Assembly: GCF_025917275.1 (NCBI RefSeq)
Contig: NZ_JAOSHO010000001.1
Span: forward strand, 1 to 61,184
Reading direction: 5' to 3'
Origin: Pseudomonas agronomica
GTDB lineage: Bacteria; Pseudomonadota; Gammaproteobacteria; Pseudomonadales; Pseudomonadaceae
Length of the DNA: 61,184 bases
The position numbers were made by a program, and so were the translations under genes. Numbering within the stretch: position 1 is the first letter of the stretch; each line of letters begins with the position of its first letter. Positions 35,298 to 44,035 of this stretch are shown here, in pieces. The notes under the pieces were generated by a model. The model was not told the DNA's origin. It did no database searches and saw only the letters and a program-made list of their open reading frames with translations.

Positions 35298-35677
35298 GGT
35301 GGATTCCTTTTCTTTGAACGGGTGTGATTTCACCTCCACCAGGCAAGGGGTCGGTTCGTGACGAACAAAGGTAGGCGTGCGTTGTTGGCCTGTGAAATGC
35401 CGATTTGTTCTATGTTAAGTATCAAATATATTAATTAAATATCTTAGAAATTATCAGGTATATGCATTTTAAGGTGAGCGGTTCGTGAGCCCGCCAACGA
35501 CGCTGCCTGGGATGCAATATCATGCAAATAATTTATCTGAAAACGACAATATCTGATTTCTAATCATATTAGGTTATTCCCAAAAAGAATTTCACTGAGT
35601 TTTTTTATGCGAATAGCATGAAAGCGAAGCTGATGCATGGCGCCTCCGGCCATGTTCTTTATGAGGAAGGAAGCCTG
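35298..35677. other. A+T-rich divergent promoter region
   Basis: A 380 bp gap between the SsuD-like gene and the divergent ABC permease. It is markedly A+T-rich over 35400-35610 and contains several TTAATTAA/TATATT-like stretches. No ORF or RNA gene is recognisable. It should carry promoters and regulator sites for both directions. Confidence 0.55.
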
Positions 35678-36562
35678 ATGAGCAACAAGACTTTCGAGAC
35701 ACAAGGCACCAGCAGCTCGTTATTCATCGACAAGACCGCAGGCCTCAGCGCAACGGCGCAGGGTGTATCTAGGCTGGCCCCAGACTGGTTGCGTCGTTGG
35801 CGCACGCCAGAAGCGCTGCTGCGCTTGATCAGCCCGATTGTGCTGCTGCTGTTGTGGGAACTGGCGTCGCGCTGGGGCCTGATCCCGCAGCGGGTCATTG
35901 CCGCGCCGTCGCAGATCGGCGGAACGCTTTGGGCCATGATCGTCTCGGGTGAGCTTGGCAAGCATCTGTTGGTCTCGCTGCAACGGGCGCTTGTAGGGTT
36001 GAGTATCGGCGTTACCATCGGTGTGATCGCGGCGCTGATCAGTGGCCTGACGAAACGCGGCGAGGTGGTCCTCGATTCGCCTATGCAGATGTTGCGCACC
36101 ATCCCTTCGCTGGCCCTCGTGCCGCTGTTCATCCTCTGGTTCGGCATAGGCGAATTCACCAAGATCGCCCTGATTGTCATCGGCACCACCTTCCCGGTGT
36201 ACCTGAACCTGTTTGCGGGCATTCGCAATATCGACCCCAAGCTGATCGAGGCGGCCAACACGTTGGGGCTGAGCCGTCGAGAGCTCATATGGCATGTGAT
36301 TCTACCGGGCTCCTTACCCTCGTTTTTCGTCGGCCTGCGCTACTCCCTGGGCATTTCCTGGCTGGCCCTGGTATTCGTCGAGCAGATCAACACCACCGCC
36401 GGCATCGGCTACCTGGCCAGCGATGCGCGAGATTTCATGCGCACCGATGTCATCGTGATTTGCTTGCTCATCTACAGCGTCCTCGGTCTGTTGATCGACG
36501 GATTGATCCGCACGCTGGAGCGATTCGCCCTGGCCTGGCGCCCAACTTTTGTGAGGAACTGA
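35678..36562 (+). CDS. ABC transporter permease (SsuC/TauC type)
   Basis: This 294-residue inner-membrane permease of the nitrate/sulfonate/taurine importer family has six hydrophobic segments. The first is LLRLISPIVLLLLWELASRWG. The EAA loop that docks the ATPase is EAANTLGLSRRELIWHVILPGSLPSFFVGLRYSLG (about 202-236). The ATG at 35678 follows AGGAAGG and is better than the upstream in-frame ATG. It forms an operon with the ATPase gene, which begins one base after its stop, and with the lipoprotein-type binding protein. Sulfonate specificity is inferred from neighbouring genes. Confidence 0.92.
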   Translation: MSNKTFETQGTSSSLFIDKTAGLSATAQGVSRLAPDWLRRWRTPEALLRLISPIVLLLLWELASRWGLIPQRVIAAPSQIGGTLWAMIVSGELGKHLLVSLQRALVGLSIGVTIGVIAALISGLTKRGEVVLDSPMQMLRTIPSLALVPLFILWFGIGEFTKIALIVIGTTFPVYLNLFAGIRNIDPKLIEAANTLGLSRRELIWHVILPGSLPSFFVGLRYSLGISWLALVFVEQINTTAGIGYLASDARDFMRTDVIVICLLIYSVLGLLIDGLIRTLERFALAWRPTFVRN

Positions 36563-36563
36563 T

Positions 36564-37376
36564 ATGTCGAGCATGGATCTGGTGAATGCATCCAAACCCA
36601 CGGAATCCGTAGCGCCTGTGCAATTGCGCAACGTGGTGCGTCAATTCGGCCAGCAGCGGGTCATCGATGGCCTTGATCTGGACATCGCCCCGGGAGAGTT
36701 TGTCGCGCTGCTCGGCGCCAGTGGCTCGGGCAAGACCACCTTGCTGCGCAGCCTGGCAGGGCTTGACAGTATCGACAGTGGGCAACTGCGAGTGCCCAAG
36801 GCACGGGCAGCGGTGTTCCAGGAGCCCCGGCTGATGCCCTGGAAGCGCGCTTGGAAGAACGTGATCCTCGGCCTGCGCGTGCCCAACGCCAAGACCCGCG
36901 CGGTGGAGGCATTGACCGAGGTGGGCTTGGCCCATCGGCTGGAAGCCTACCCGGCGACGCTGTCTGGCGGCGAAGCCCAGCGGGTGGCGTTGGCCCGCGG
37001 TCTGGTGCGCGAGCCCAAGCTGTTGCTGCTGGATGAACCGTTCGCCGCACTCGATGCGTTGACCCGGATCCGCATGCATCGGCTGATCATCGATTTATGG
37101 CGCAAACACACACCCGCCGTGCTGCTGGTGACCCACGATGTGGACGAAGCGATCCTGCTGGCCGATCGGGTCATCGTGTTGGCCAACGGCAAGATCGCCG
37201 AACAATTGACGATAGATCTACCCAGGGCGCGGGACACCGGTCAGCAAGGTTTCCAGCAAATCCGTGCGCGTCTGCTGAAGTTGCTGGGTGTTGAAACGCT
37301 GGAAGCTGTGGCCCAGGCAAACGGCGCTGCGCTTCAGGCTACCAATGGCAGCGTCCGGCGGTTTGCCCATGGATAA
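36564..37376 (+). CDS. ABC transporter ATP-binding protein (SsuB/TauB type)
   Basis: This 270-residue nucleotide-binding subunit has Walker A GASGSGKTTLL (about 51-61), Q-loop in VFQEPRLMPW, signature LSGGEAQRVALARGL near 142, Walker B LLLLDEPFAALDAL and switch His in LLVTHDVDEAI. All ATPase elements are intact. The gene follows the permease by one base, and its 3' end overlaps the possible upstream start of the binding-protein gene. It powers import by the adjacent permease and may also serve the orphan binding proteins nearby. The N-terminal 18 residues are an unconserved lead. Confidence 0.94.
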   Translation: MSSMDLVNASKPTESVAPVQLRNVVRQFGQQRVIDGLDLDIAPGEFVALLGASGSGKTTLLRSLAGLDSIDSGQLRVPKARAAVFQEPRLMPWKRAWKNVILGLRVPNAKTRAVEALTEVGLAHRLEAYPATLSGGEAQRVALARGLVREPKLLLLDEPFAALDALTRIRMHRLIIDLWRKHTPAVLLVTHDVDEAILLADRVIVLANGKIAEQLTIDLPRARDTGQQGFQQIRARLLKLLGVETLEAVAQANGAALQATNGSVRRFAHG

Positions 37377-37398
37377 TCTGTCGACAAAGGCGTCCGCC

Positions 37399-38423
37399 AT
37401 GCCCAGGTACACCTGGAAAAACACGGCTGCACTGTTGACCGGCGCCGCGTTGCTGCTGGCGGGCTGTGGCGAGAGCAGCGACACAAAATCAACTTCCGCC
37501 AAGGCTCCCGACTTGTCCAGCGTGACGCTGGTACTGGGCGATCAGGCCAAGGGGCTGCGCACGGTGGTGGAAGCATCGAACGCCTTGGAAGGTATCGAGT
37601 ACAAGGTGCAATGGGCGAACTTCCAGGGTGCAGCGCCGTTGTTCGAAGCTTTGCGGGCCGGTGCTGTCGACCTGGCGCCGGCGGGTGATACGCCGGTGCT
37701 TGCGGCGGCAACGGGAGGCACGCCACTTCGGATTGTTGCGGCGCGGCGCGGTCAAGCGCGAGGGATCGCGATTCTGGTCCCGCCGGACTCAACGATTCGC
37801 AGCGTCGCCGATCTGAAAGGCCGCAACGTCGTGGTCTCGTCGGCCCGAGGCAGCATTTCCCAATACCTGCTGATTCGTGCACTGGCCAATGCCGGCGTCG
37901 ATGAGAACGACGTGAAGGTGGGGTTTGTCCTGCCGACCGATGCCTTGCCAGCGTTCAACGCCGGAAAAATCGAAGCCTGGGCGACGTTTGGTGTGTACCA
38001 GGCGTTCGCCGAGCAGAAGGGCGCACGGGTGTTGCTCAGCGGGGGGGCATCAATTCGGGGCTGACGTTCATCACTGCGTCCGATGAGGTCTTGAACGATC
38101 CGCTCAAGCGCAAGGCGTTGAGCGATGTCCTCGGGCGGTTTGCCAAGGCTTTCGAATGGGCGCAGGACAATCGCGACGAGTACGCCCGGGTCTTCGCCAA
38201 GGTCAACGACATTCCCCTTGAGGTCTCGCAGACGCTGCGCGGTTGGGGCGACGAATCCCTGGTCCCGATTGAAGCGAGAGACGTCCAGGCCCTGCAGCAA
38301 GTCGATGACTTGTTCGTGGAAAAGAAGATTTTCCCCCATCGAGTCGACGTCAAGGCGCTGACGGATGAGCAGGTGTTTTCCCCGACGCCCTTGGTGTTGA
38401 CGCAATCGGAATCGGCGCGTTAG
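37399..38423 (+). pseudogene. ABC substrate-binding lipoprotein, frameshifted at a G7 tract
   Basis: This is an SsuA-like binding protein with a lipoprotein signal (LLTGAALLLAGC, lipobox LAGC). The first frame is open from 37399 (or 37369) and reads GIAILVPPDSTIRSVADLKGRNVVVSS to LLSGGASIRG, then stops at 38064. A second frame continues with SGLTFITASDEVLNDPLKRKAL and runs to 38423 with the normal C-terminal family sequence. The frame change falls in GGGGGGG at 38041-38047: with six G the reading is LLSGGINSGLTFITASDEVL, which restores a full-length protein of about 340 residues. It is either a real inactivating or phase-variable slip or a sequencing error; the importer would lack its own binding protein if real. 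Confidence 0.85.
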
Positions 38424-38469
38424 CCCAGGTTCTGGCGCGCTCGAGTTGGACATTTACAGGAGTCGATCA

Positions 38470-39276
38470 ATGGGCAATGTTCAGAGCGCCACCCGTGCCC
38501 TGGGAATATTCCGACGACCGCCACCAGGTGGCGAGTTGCTGGATCTTGGCCGGGTGTTCCGTGAGCCCTTGGGGTTGTCGCGGTTGCACACCACGCCCAA
38601 GCGCATTCTGAGTCGTCGCGAAGGACTCTTGCTGGGGGCTTTCGTTCTGGTGCTGCACGGCGCGGTGATTGTCTGGGTCAACCAGGCGCCCGCGCCGGTA
38701 TTGCCCGTGGTGCCGCCGGAGATCCCGCCGATGACCATCGAGTTTTCCCAACCCGCGCCGCCGGTGGTGGAGCCTCCGCCGCCGGCGCCGATTGTGCAGC
38801 CAGTGGTCGAGCCACCGCCGCCGGTCGAGGAGGAGCTGGCCGTCAAACCTGCGCCGCCCAAACCGATTCCCAAACCCAAGCCGGTGGTCAAGCCGGTGCC
38901 AAAACCGGTGGCCAAGCCTGTTGAGCAGCCACCGGCACCTCCCGCGCCGCCGCAACCGGTTGCAGCCCCGCCTGCTCCGCCCGCGCCGAAACCGGTGACG
39001 CCGCCGTCGGCCAGTGCCGGTTACCTGAAGAACCCCGCGCCGGAATATCCATCGCTGGCGATGCGTCGTGGTTGGGAAGGCACCGTGTTGTTGCGGGTGC
39101 ATGTCCTGGTCAGCGGCAAGCCCGGTGAGATCCAACTGCAAAAAAGCAGTGGCCGCGATCAGCTCGACGACGCTGCGCTGGCGGCGGTCAAGCGCTGGAG
39201 CTTCGTTCCGGCCAAGCAGGGTGACGTCGCCGTGGACGGGTGGGTCAGCGTGCCCATCGACTTCAAAATCAAGTAA
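38470..39276 (+). CDS. tonB: TonB energy-transducing protein
   Basis: This 268-residue protein has an N-terminal cytoplasmic stretch and a single membrane anchor (GLLLGAFVLVLHGAVIVWV, about 56-74). A long Pro-rich periplasmic spacer with EPPPPAP and PKPIPKPKPVVKP repeats (about 85-180) follows. The C-terminal TonB domain is YLKNPAPEYPSLAMRRGWEGTVLLRVHVL and QKSSGRDQLDDAALAAVKRWSF. The spacer length is enough to cross the periplasm. It couples the inner-membrane proton gradient, through ExbB-ExbD downstream, to outer-membrane receptors. Given its place it may serve the receptor at 21504. The ATG at 38470 has AGGAG upstream. Confidence 0.94.
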   Translation: MGNVQSATRALGIFRRPPPGGELLDLGRVFREPLGLSRLHTTPKRILSRREGLLLGAFVLVLHGAVIVWVNQAPAPVLPVVPPEIPPMTIEFSQPAPPVVEPPPPAPIVQPVVEPPPPVEEELAVKPAPPKPIPKPKPVVKPVPKPVAKPVEQPPAPPAPPQPVAAPPAPPAPKPVTPPSASAGYLKNPAPEYPSLAMRRGWEGTVLLRVHVLVSGKPGEIQLQKSSGRDQLDDAALAAVKRWSFVPAKQGDVAVDGWVSVPIDFKIK

Positions 39277-39360
39277 CTCAACGTATCCGAAAGACCGCGG
39301 GCCACCTGACAAAAGGCGCATCGCTACAACCGACTCAGCGCCTTGTTGGAGAGCCTGACC

Positions 39361-40086
39361 ATGAATCTGATTGCATCGCCTTTTGAATCCATCGAACACG
39401 CCGTCATCTGGCTGTTGATCCTTTTTTCCGTCGCCACTTGGGGCCTGGCCTTGCTCAAGGGCGTGCAGTTCATTCGTCTCAAGACCCAGGACCGCAAATT
39501 CCACAAACGCTTCTGGGCCGCCTCCAGCCTCGACTCCGCCGCCGAACTGGCCCAAAGCCAACCGGGTGCTGCTGCCCGAGTGGCACTGGCCGGCTACGCC
39601 GCGATCCAGGTGCCAGAAGGCCAGCAAGCCACCGATTTGAGCCAGTCGATCAACCACCAGGACCGCCTGGAGCGCGCCTTGCGCCAGCAGATCGTGCGGG
39701 AACGCCGTTCGTTGGAAAGCGGCCTGGCCATCCTGGCGAGCATTGGCAGCACGTCGCCCTTTATCGGTTTGTTCGGCACCGTCTGGGGCATCATGTCGGC
39801 CTTGAAAGGGATCAGTGCGGCGGGCTCGGCCAGCCTGGAAACCGTGGCCGGGCCGATCGGGGCTGCCCTGGCCGCCACGGGCGTCGGTATCGCCGTCGCG
39901 GTGCCGGCGGTGCTGGTCTACAACTATTTCCTGCGCCGCCTGAAGCTGACCGCCGCAGACTTGGATGATTTCGCCCATGACTTCTACAGCCTGGCGCAAA
40001 AAAATGCCTTTCGCGTGTTGTTGCACCCGGTGTTGAACAAGCCTGGCGCGACCGTCGCCGGGCAACACGTCAAGGAGGCGTCCTGA
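39361..40086 (+). CDS. exbB: ExbB/TolQ-type proton channel protein
   Basis: This 241-residue inner-membrane protein of the MotA/TolQ/ExbB family has three membrane segments: AVIWLLILFSVATWGLALLKG (about 15-35), GLAILASIGSTSPFIGLFGTVWGIMSAL (about 127-154) and AALAATGVGIAVAVPAVLVYNYF (about 172-195). The Thr-rich second and third helices are the hallmark. It forms a proton channel with ExbD to energise TonB. The ATG at 39361 follows the TonB gene by 84 bp, and ExbD begins one base after its stop. This is a complete tonB-exbB-exbD set. Confidence 0.94.
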   Translation: MNLIASPFESIEHAVIWLLILFSVATWGLALLKGVQFIRLKTQDRKFHKRFWAASSLDSAAELAQSQPGAAARVALAGYAAIQVPEGQQATDLSQSINHQDRLERALRQQIVRERRSLESGLAILASIGSTSPFIGLFGTVWGIMSALKGISAAGSASLETVAGPIGAALAATGVGIAVAVPAVLVYNYFLRRLKLTAADLDDFAHDFYSLAQKNAFRVLLHPVLNKPGATVAGQHVKEAS

Positions 40087-40087
40087 C

Positions 40088-40489
40088 ATGGCCTTCTCCA
40101 CACAAGACAGTGATGAAGTGCTCAGTGAAATCAACGTCACGCCGTTAGTGGACGTGATGCTGGTGCTGCTGGTGGTGTTCATCGTCACCGCGCCGCTACT
40201 GACAAACGCCATCCCCATCAACTTGCCCAAAACCGAGTCGGTGGCGCCCGTGGAGCAGAAAGACCCGCTGGTGGTGAGCATCGATGACAAGGGCAAGGTG
40301 TTCATCAACAAGGACGAAATTCAGGCGGATTTGCTCGAGTCGAACCTGCAAGCAGCCAAGGCGAAGAACCCGGATGTCCGCGTACAGCTGCAGGCGGACA
40401 ACGGGGTGAACTATGGTGAGGTGGCTCGGGCGATGGCGTCTATTGAGCGGGCGGGGATCAGTAAGTTGTCGGTGATAACGGCGAAGTAG
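40088..40489 (+). CDS. exbD: ExbD/TolR-type biopolymer transport protein
   Basis: This 133-residue protein has one membrane helix near residues 16-36 (VTPLVDVMLVLLVVFIVTAPLL). It contains the essential Asp of ExbD (LVDVMLVLLVVF), the residue that carries protons. The C-terminal periplasmic domain has VFINKDEIQADLLESNLQAA and NYGEVARAMASIERAGISKLSVIT. It pairs with ExbB for TonB-dependent uptake. It begins one base after exbB and ends the operon; the GntR-family gene that follows is on the other strand and only 21 bp away. Confidence 0.94.
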   Translation: MAFSTQDSDEVLSEINVTPLVDVMLVLLVVFIVTAPLLTNAIPINLPKTESVAPVEQKDPLVVSIDDKGKVFINKDEIQADLLESNLQAAKAKNPDVRVQLQADNGVNYGEVARAMASIERAGISKLSVITAK

Positions 40490-40510
40490 AATCGAGCGTG
40501 ACGCACATTC

Positions 40511-41245
40511 TCAGGTTGTCTTGAAAACCCCACTGAGAATAAAGGCATAACGTTCCGGCCGGATGTAAAACGTCGTGCGGTCGCAACAGCGGCCATCGGC
40601 GAAATAGGACGTGCGCTCCATCACCAAAAGCGCGGCACCACGTTTGACGTGCAGTGCATTCGCCAGGCCTTTGTCGGCCTCCTGGGCGCGGATCGCCAAG
40701 TCGGCGCGGATCACCGCGAGGCCGGTGATTGACTCAAGGATGGAATAGATCGGTTGGTGTTCGACTTCACTCCAGGCCACGTCGGCCAATACCGCAGGGA
40801 GGTGGCTGCGTCCCAGGGCGATGGGTTCGTCATCGACGAAATGCAGTCGCTCCAGCAGCAGGCAATCGTCTGCTGCTTCAAACAAACCATGCATGGCTTC
40901 TGGAACGGGTTGCAGGGCATGGCTAAGCACTCGCATGCTCGGTTGCAGTCCCTGCAGCAATAGCGCTTCATGAAAGCTGCGCAACGCATCCAGGCCGTGG
41001 CGTACCTGCTTGGCGGCGACGAAGGTGCCTTTGCCTTGCTTGCGTTCCACCACTCCGTCGTCGCTGAGCTTGCCCACCGCCAGGCGCACCGTGACGCGGC
41101 TCACCCCGAACCGCTCGCCCAACTGTGCCTCGGACGGTAGCTTGCCGCTGGGTTCGTAGTCGCCGCGCTGGATTTCCTCCAGCAGTTGATGGGCGATCTG
41201 TTCGTAGAGCGAGGTGCTGCTGTCGCGAAAAATGGAGGTGGACAC
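40511..41245 (-). CDS. GntR-family regulator with UTRA domain (HutC subfamily)
   Basis: This 244-residue HutC-type regulator has an N-terminal winged HTH (SSTSLYEQIAHQLLEEIQRGDYEPSGKLPSEAQLGERFGVSRVTVRLAVGKLSDDGVVERKQGKGTFV, residues 9-75). A C-terminal UTRA ligand-binding domain (MRVLSHALQPVPE, ILESITGLAVIRADLAIRA, RTTFYIRPERYAFIL) follows. Family members often bind small acids, sugars or phosphorylated compounds. It is divergent from an ABC importer operon with a metallohydrolase, and a palindrome GTATTAATAC lies in the 134 bp gap. It is the obvious local regulator of that operon. Confidence 0.92.
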   Translation of the reverse strand: MSTSIFRDSSTSLYEQIAHQLLEEIQRGDYEPSGKLPSEAQLGERFGVSRVTVRLAVGKLSDDGVVERKQGKGTFVAAKQVRHGLDALRSFHEALLLQGLQPSMRVLSHALQPVPEAMHGLFEAADDCLLLERLHFVDDEPIALGRSHLPAVLADVAWSEVEHQPIYSILESITGLAVIRADLAIRAQEADKGLANALHVKRGAALLVMERTSYFADGRCCDRTTFYIRPERYAFILSGVFKTT

Positions 41246-41322
41246 TGTCAGCTTCCATGGCCTTGAGTGGGGCTGCGCGCCTTCACTTCTAAGGTTATAA
41301 AAATAGGTTATTGGGACGACTT

Positions 41323-41338
41323 GTATTAATACGTATTA
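41323..41338. promoter_or_regulatory. Palindromic operator candidate for the GntR/UTRA regulator
   Basis: Two overlapping perfect palindromes: GTATTAATAC (41323-41332) and TAATACGTATTA (41327-41338). HutC-type GntR proteins often bind sites with GT and AC ends around a TA-rich centre. The element lies between the divergent GntR gene and the ABC importer operon, close to the latter's start. Confidence 0.5.
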
Positions 41339-41379
41339 TGTCAGGCATTGCCATTGTAAACGACCTGACGACACTTGCC

Positions 41380-42219
41380 ATGCCCAAGACTTCTCCTCAT
41401 ACCCAGCCGCAAGCCGATGCCCTGACGGTCGATGACGTCAGCTTCCGCTATCCCAATGGGCACCGCGTGTTTTCCTCATTTAGCCTGAACGCCAGGCCCG
41501 GCGAGTTCATCGCGATCCTTGGACCATCCGGCTGCGGGAAAACCACCTTGCTGAACCTGTTGTCAGGTTTCGTGCAACCGCAAAGTGGCCGCATCACCAT
41601 CAACCAGACAGCGGTGCGCCCGGAGCGTTCGGAGTTGGGTTACGTGTTCCAGGCACCGCAATTGTTTCCCTGGCTGAGCGCGTTGGAAAACGTCCGCTTC
41701 GGTCTGCGGATGAGCGCCCGGATCGACGAATCGCAGCAGCGCGCACAGGCCTTGCAGTACCTGCGCCTGGTCGGCCTGGAGAATGCGGCGCATCGGTTGC
41801 CGCACCAGCTTTCCGGTGGCATGCAGCAGCGTGTCTCCCTGGCCAGGACTCTGGCACTGGAGCCCAGCGTATTGCTGATGGACGAGCCGTTCGCCGCGCT
41901 CGATGCCATCAGCCGCAACAGCATGAACGAAGAGACCTTGCGCATCTGGGCCGAACTGGGCCAGACGGTTTTGTTCATCACCCACGACATCGACGAAGCG
42001 GTGTTCCTGGCCGATCGGGTCATCGTACTGAACATTGCCCCAGGAGGGATTCACAGCGAACTGGAGATCCAGCTGCCGCGCCCCCGAACCAACCTGAAGA
42101 CCCGCCGCCTGCCGGCGTTCCTCGATTACCGCAATGAGCTGATGACGCGTATCGCCCAGGTGATGGACGCGGGCGACGCCACCGTTTACCCCACCCCTCG
42201 ACTTGAGCTGACAGCATGA
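41380..42219 (+). CDS. ABC transporter ATP-binding protein (second importer)
   Basis: This 279-residue nucleotide-binding subunit of a nitrate/sulfonate/taurine-type importer has Walker A GPSGCGKTTLLNLLSG (about 48-63), Q-loop FQAPQLFPWL, signature LSGGMQQRVSLARTL, Walker B LLMDEPFAALDA and the switch His in LFITHDIDEAV. The start is not certain: ATG 41380 (MPKTSPHTQ) is given, ATG 41338 and TTG 41311 are in frame, and none has a strong ribosome site. The 3' end overlaps the binding-protein gene by ATGA. The genes in order are ATPase, binding protein, permease and metallohydrolase. Confidence 0.9.
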   Translation: MPKTSPHTQPQADALTVDDVSFRYPNGHRVFSSFSLNARPGEFIAILGPSGCGKTTLLNLLSGFVQPQSGRITINQTAVRPERSELGYVFQAPQLFPWLSALENVRFGLRMSARIDESQQRAQALQYLRLVGLENAAHRLPHQLSGGMQQRVSLARTLALEPSVLLMDEPFAALDAISRNSMNEETLRIWAELGQTVLFITHDIDEAVFLADRVIVLNIAPGGIHSELEIQLPRPRTNLKTRRLPAFLDYRNELMTRIAQVMDAGDATVYPTPRLELTA

Positions 42220-43217
42220 TCAAACGTTCGCTGCTTGCCCTGACCTTGTCTGCCGCCACGTTGGCGGGTAGCGCATTCGCCGTGGCGGGCGAGGAGAAAC
42301 CCTTGCGCGTGGGCTATGTCTTCGCCATGGCCAACGCCCCGGCGCTGATCGCGGACAAGCAGGGTTACTACCGCGAGGAAGGCTTGAAGGTCGACCTCAG
42401 GGCGCTGGGCGACGGCCCGGTGATCCAGCAGGCGCTGGCCGCCGGAGAGCTGGACGTGGCCTATGTCGGCACGCCGCCGGTGTACCAGTGGTTTTCCCGT
42501 GGGCTGCAAAGCCGGATCCTGGCGAAGGTCAATTACGGCCAGGCTGCGGTGATTGTCGACGCCAAGAGTCCGATTACCCAACTGGAAGCCCTCAAAGGGA
42601 AAAAACTCGCCGGGGTCAAGAAGGGCAGTGGCATGGATGTGCTGCTGCGCGGTTACGTCCTGAAGGAAAAGGCCGGGCTCGATCCCGACAGGGACCTGGA
42701 CATCATCGACATGCCGCCGGGCAACATGAACGCCGCCCTTGAGCGCGGCATCGTCGACGCAGCCTTCTCCTGGGAGCCTTTTGTCAGCCAGTCGGTATTG
42801 CGCGGTTCGAGCCGGATCCTGCTGGACGTCAACCAGGCGCTGCCCCAATACCCGTGGTACGTGGTGATCGCCTTGCCGAAAACCTTGCAAGAGCGCCCGG
42901 ATGACGTGGTGAAGCTGCTACGCGCCCATCGCAAGGCCATCGCCTTCCTCAATGAGCACCCCGCCGAATCAAACCGGCTCATCGCCGAGGCTTTCAAGCT
43001 CGAAGCGGTGCAGGGGGCTGACGGCAAGACCATCGCACCTGAGGCCATTGTCGCCCAGGCCCGGACCCGGCTGGGCTGGTCGGCCGACTTGCAGGCGTCG
43101 GACCTTCAGTTCATCCAGCGCCTGATGGATTACTCCCACGACCTGGGCTTTATCGATACCACGCTCAAGACCGAACAGATCGTGGATACCTCCTACCTGG
43201 AAAAATCCGCGCACTGA
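42216..43217 (+). CDS. ABC transporter substrate-binding protein (second importer)
   Basis: This 333-residue periplasmic protein has a Sec signal (SLLALTLSAATLAGSAFAVA). The body is of the NMT1/SsuA type: LRVGYVFAMANAPALIADKQGYYREEGLKVDLRALGDGPVIQQAL, LDVAYVGTPPVYQWFSRG, LKGKKLAGVKKGSGMDVLLRGY and VDAAFSWEPFVSQ. It delivers a small organic ligand to the permease at 43225. The region where the binding-cleft residues lie differs from the SsuA-like proteins at 20-38 kb, suggesting another substrate. It is translationally coupled to the ATPase gene upstream. Confidence 0.9.
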   Translation: MIKRSLLALTLSAATLAGSAFAVAGEEKPLRVGYVFAMANAPALIADKQGYYREEGLKVDLRALGDGPVIQQALAAGELDVAYVGTPPVYQWFSRGLQSRILAKVNYGQAAVIVDAKSPITQLEALKGKKLAGVKKGSGMDVLLRGYVLKEKAGLDPDRDLDIIDMPPGNMNAALERGIVDAAFSWEPFVSQSVLRGSSRILLDVNQALPQYPWYVVIALPKTLQERPDDVVKLLRAHRKAIAFLNEHPAESNRLIAEAFKLEAVQGADGKTIAPEAIVAQARTRLGWSADLQASDLQFIQRLMDYSHDLGFIDTTLKTEQIVDTSYLEKSAH

Positions 43218-43224
43218 GTCCGTC

Positions 43225-43974
43225 ATGTCCTTGCCAAAACCGAATTGGGGATGGGCGTCGCTGCCCTTCCTGTTGCTGATCTGGATCGCCCTGGCGAGCC
43301 GCTTTCCCACCTACATCCTGCCGCAGCCCTGGGACGTTGCCCGTGAGGCGCTGCGCTGGCTGGGTGACCGTTCGCTATGGCAGCACCTGCAGGCCAGCGT
43401 GCTGGAGGAACTGGGTGGTTTTTGCGCCGCGGTGATCGTTGCGCTCCTGCTGGGCACGGCCGCGGGCCTGTCCGCGCGTTTTCGCGATTTCATCTCGCCG
43501 CTCAACAGCCTGTTCATGGCCATCCCGCCGATTGCCTGGGCGCCGCTGATCATGATCATTTTCGGCCTGGGTTATGTCTCCATCGTGCTGGTGATTTTCA
43601 TTGCTGCGGTGTTTCCCATGGCGGTGACGATCCAGGAGGGCGTGCAGAGTATCCGCGGCGGTGAAGTCCGCGCGGCACGCACCTTGGGCGCCAGCCCCTG
43701 GCAGCTGTTGGCCCATGTCTATCTGCCGGCCTCGTTGCCGTTCGTGACGGCAGCCTTGCGTATCGGCTTCAGCCAGGGTTGGCGGGCGCTGGTTGCGGCG
43801 GAAATGATCGGGGCATCCCAGGGCATCGGCTGGATGGTCGCCACGGGCGGGCAGATTGGCAACAGCAGCCAGGTGCTGCTGGGCATCGTCGTGATCGGCC
43901 TGATTGCCTGGCTCATGGAAAGCTTCGTGTTCCGGCGCATCGAACGTCATTACCAGAAATGGCGGGTGCAATAA
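43225..43974 (+). CDS. ABC transporter permease (second importer)
   Basis: This 249-residue inner-membrane permease has about six hydrophobic segments (LPFLLLIWIALASRFPTYIL, GGFCAAVIVALLLGTAAGL, PPIAWAPLIMIIFGLGYVSIVLVIF). The EAA-loop sequence for ATPase contact is GEVRAARTLGASPWQLLAHVYLPASLPFVTAALRIGFSQG (about 152-190). It is of the SsuC/TauC type. Its gene follows the binding-protein stop by seven bases and precedes the metallohydrolase by 61 bp. The complete importer (ATPase, binding protein, permease) is intact, in contrast to the first importer. Confidence 0.92.
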   Translation: MSLPKPNWGWASLPFLLLIWIALASRFPTYILPQPWDVAREALRWLGDRSLWQHLQASVLEELGGFCAAVIVALLLGTAAGLSARFRDFISPLNSLFMAIPPIAWAPLIMIIFGLGYVSIVLVIFIAAVFPMAVTIQEGVQSIRGGEVRAARTLGASPWQLLAHVYLPASLPFVTAALRIGFSQGWRALVAAEMIGASQGIGWMVATGGQIGNSSQVLLGIVVIGLIAWLMESFVFRRIERHYQKWRVQ

Positions 43975-44035
43975 GCGCCATCCGTTGCTTTCGCTTCCCC
44001 TTAACCTTTCAGTGGACCACTGCACGAGGTGTCAT

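Noticed and set aside
38467-40311. 614-codon open frame antisense to tonB-exbB-exbD
   Set aside because: It mirrors the proline-rich and hydrophobic codons of the real genes and has low-complexity content without domains.
40507-40540. Perfect 8 bp inverted repeat ATTCTCAG/CTGAGAAT at the end of the GntR/UTRA gene
   Set aside because: The stem lies partly within coding sequence, the loop is long and no T-run follows, so I do not call it a terminator.
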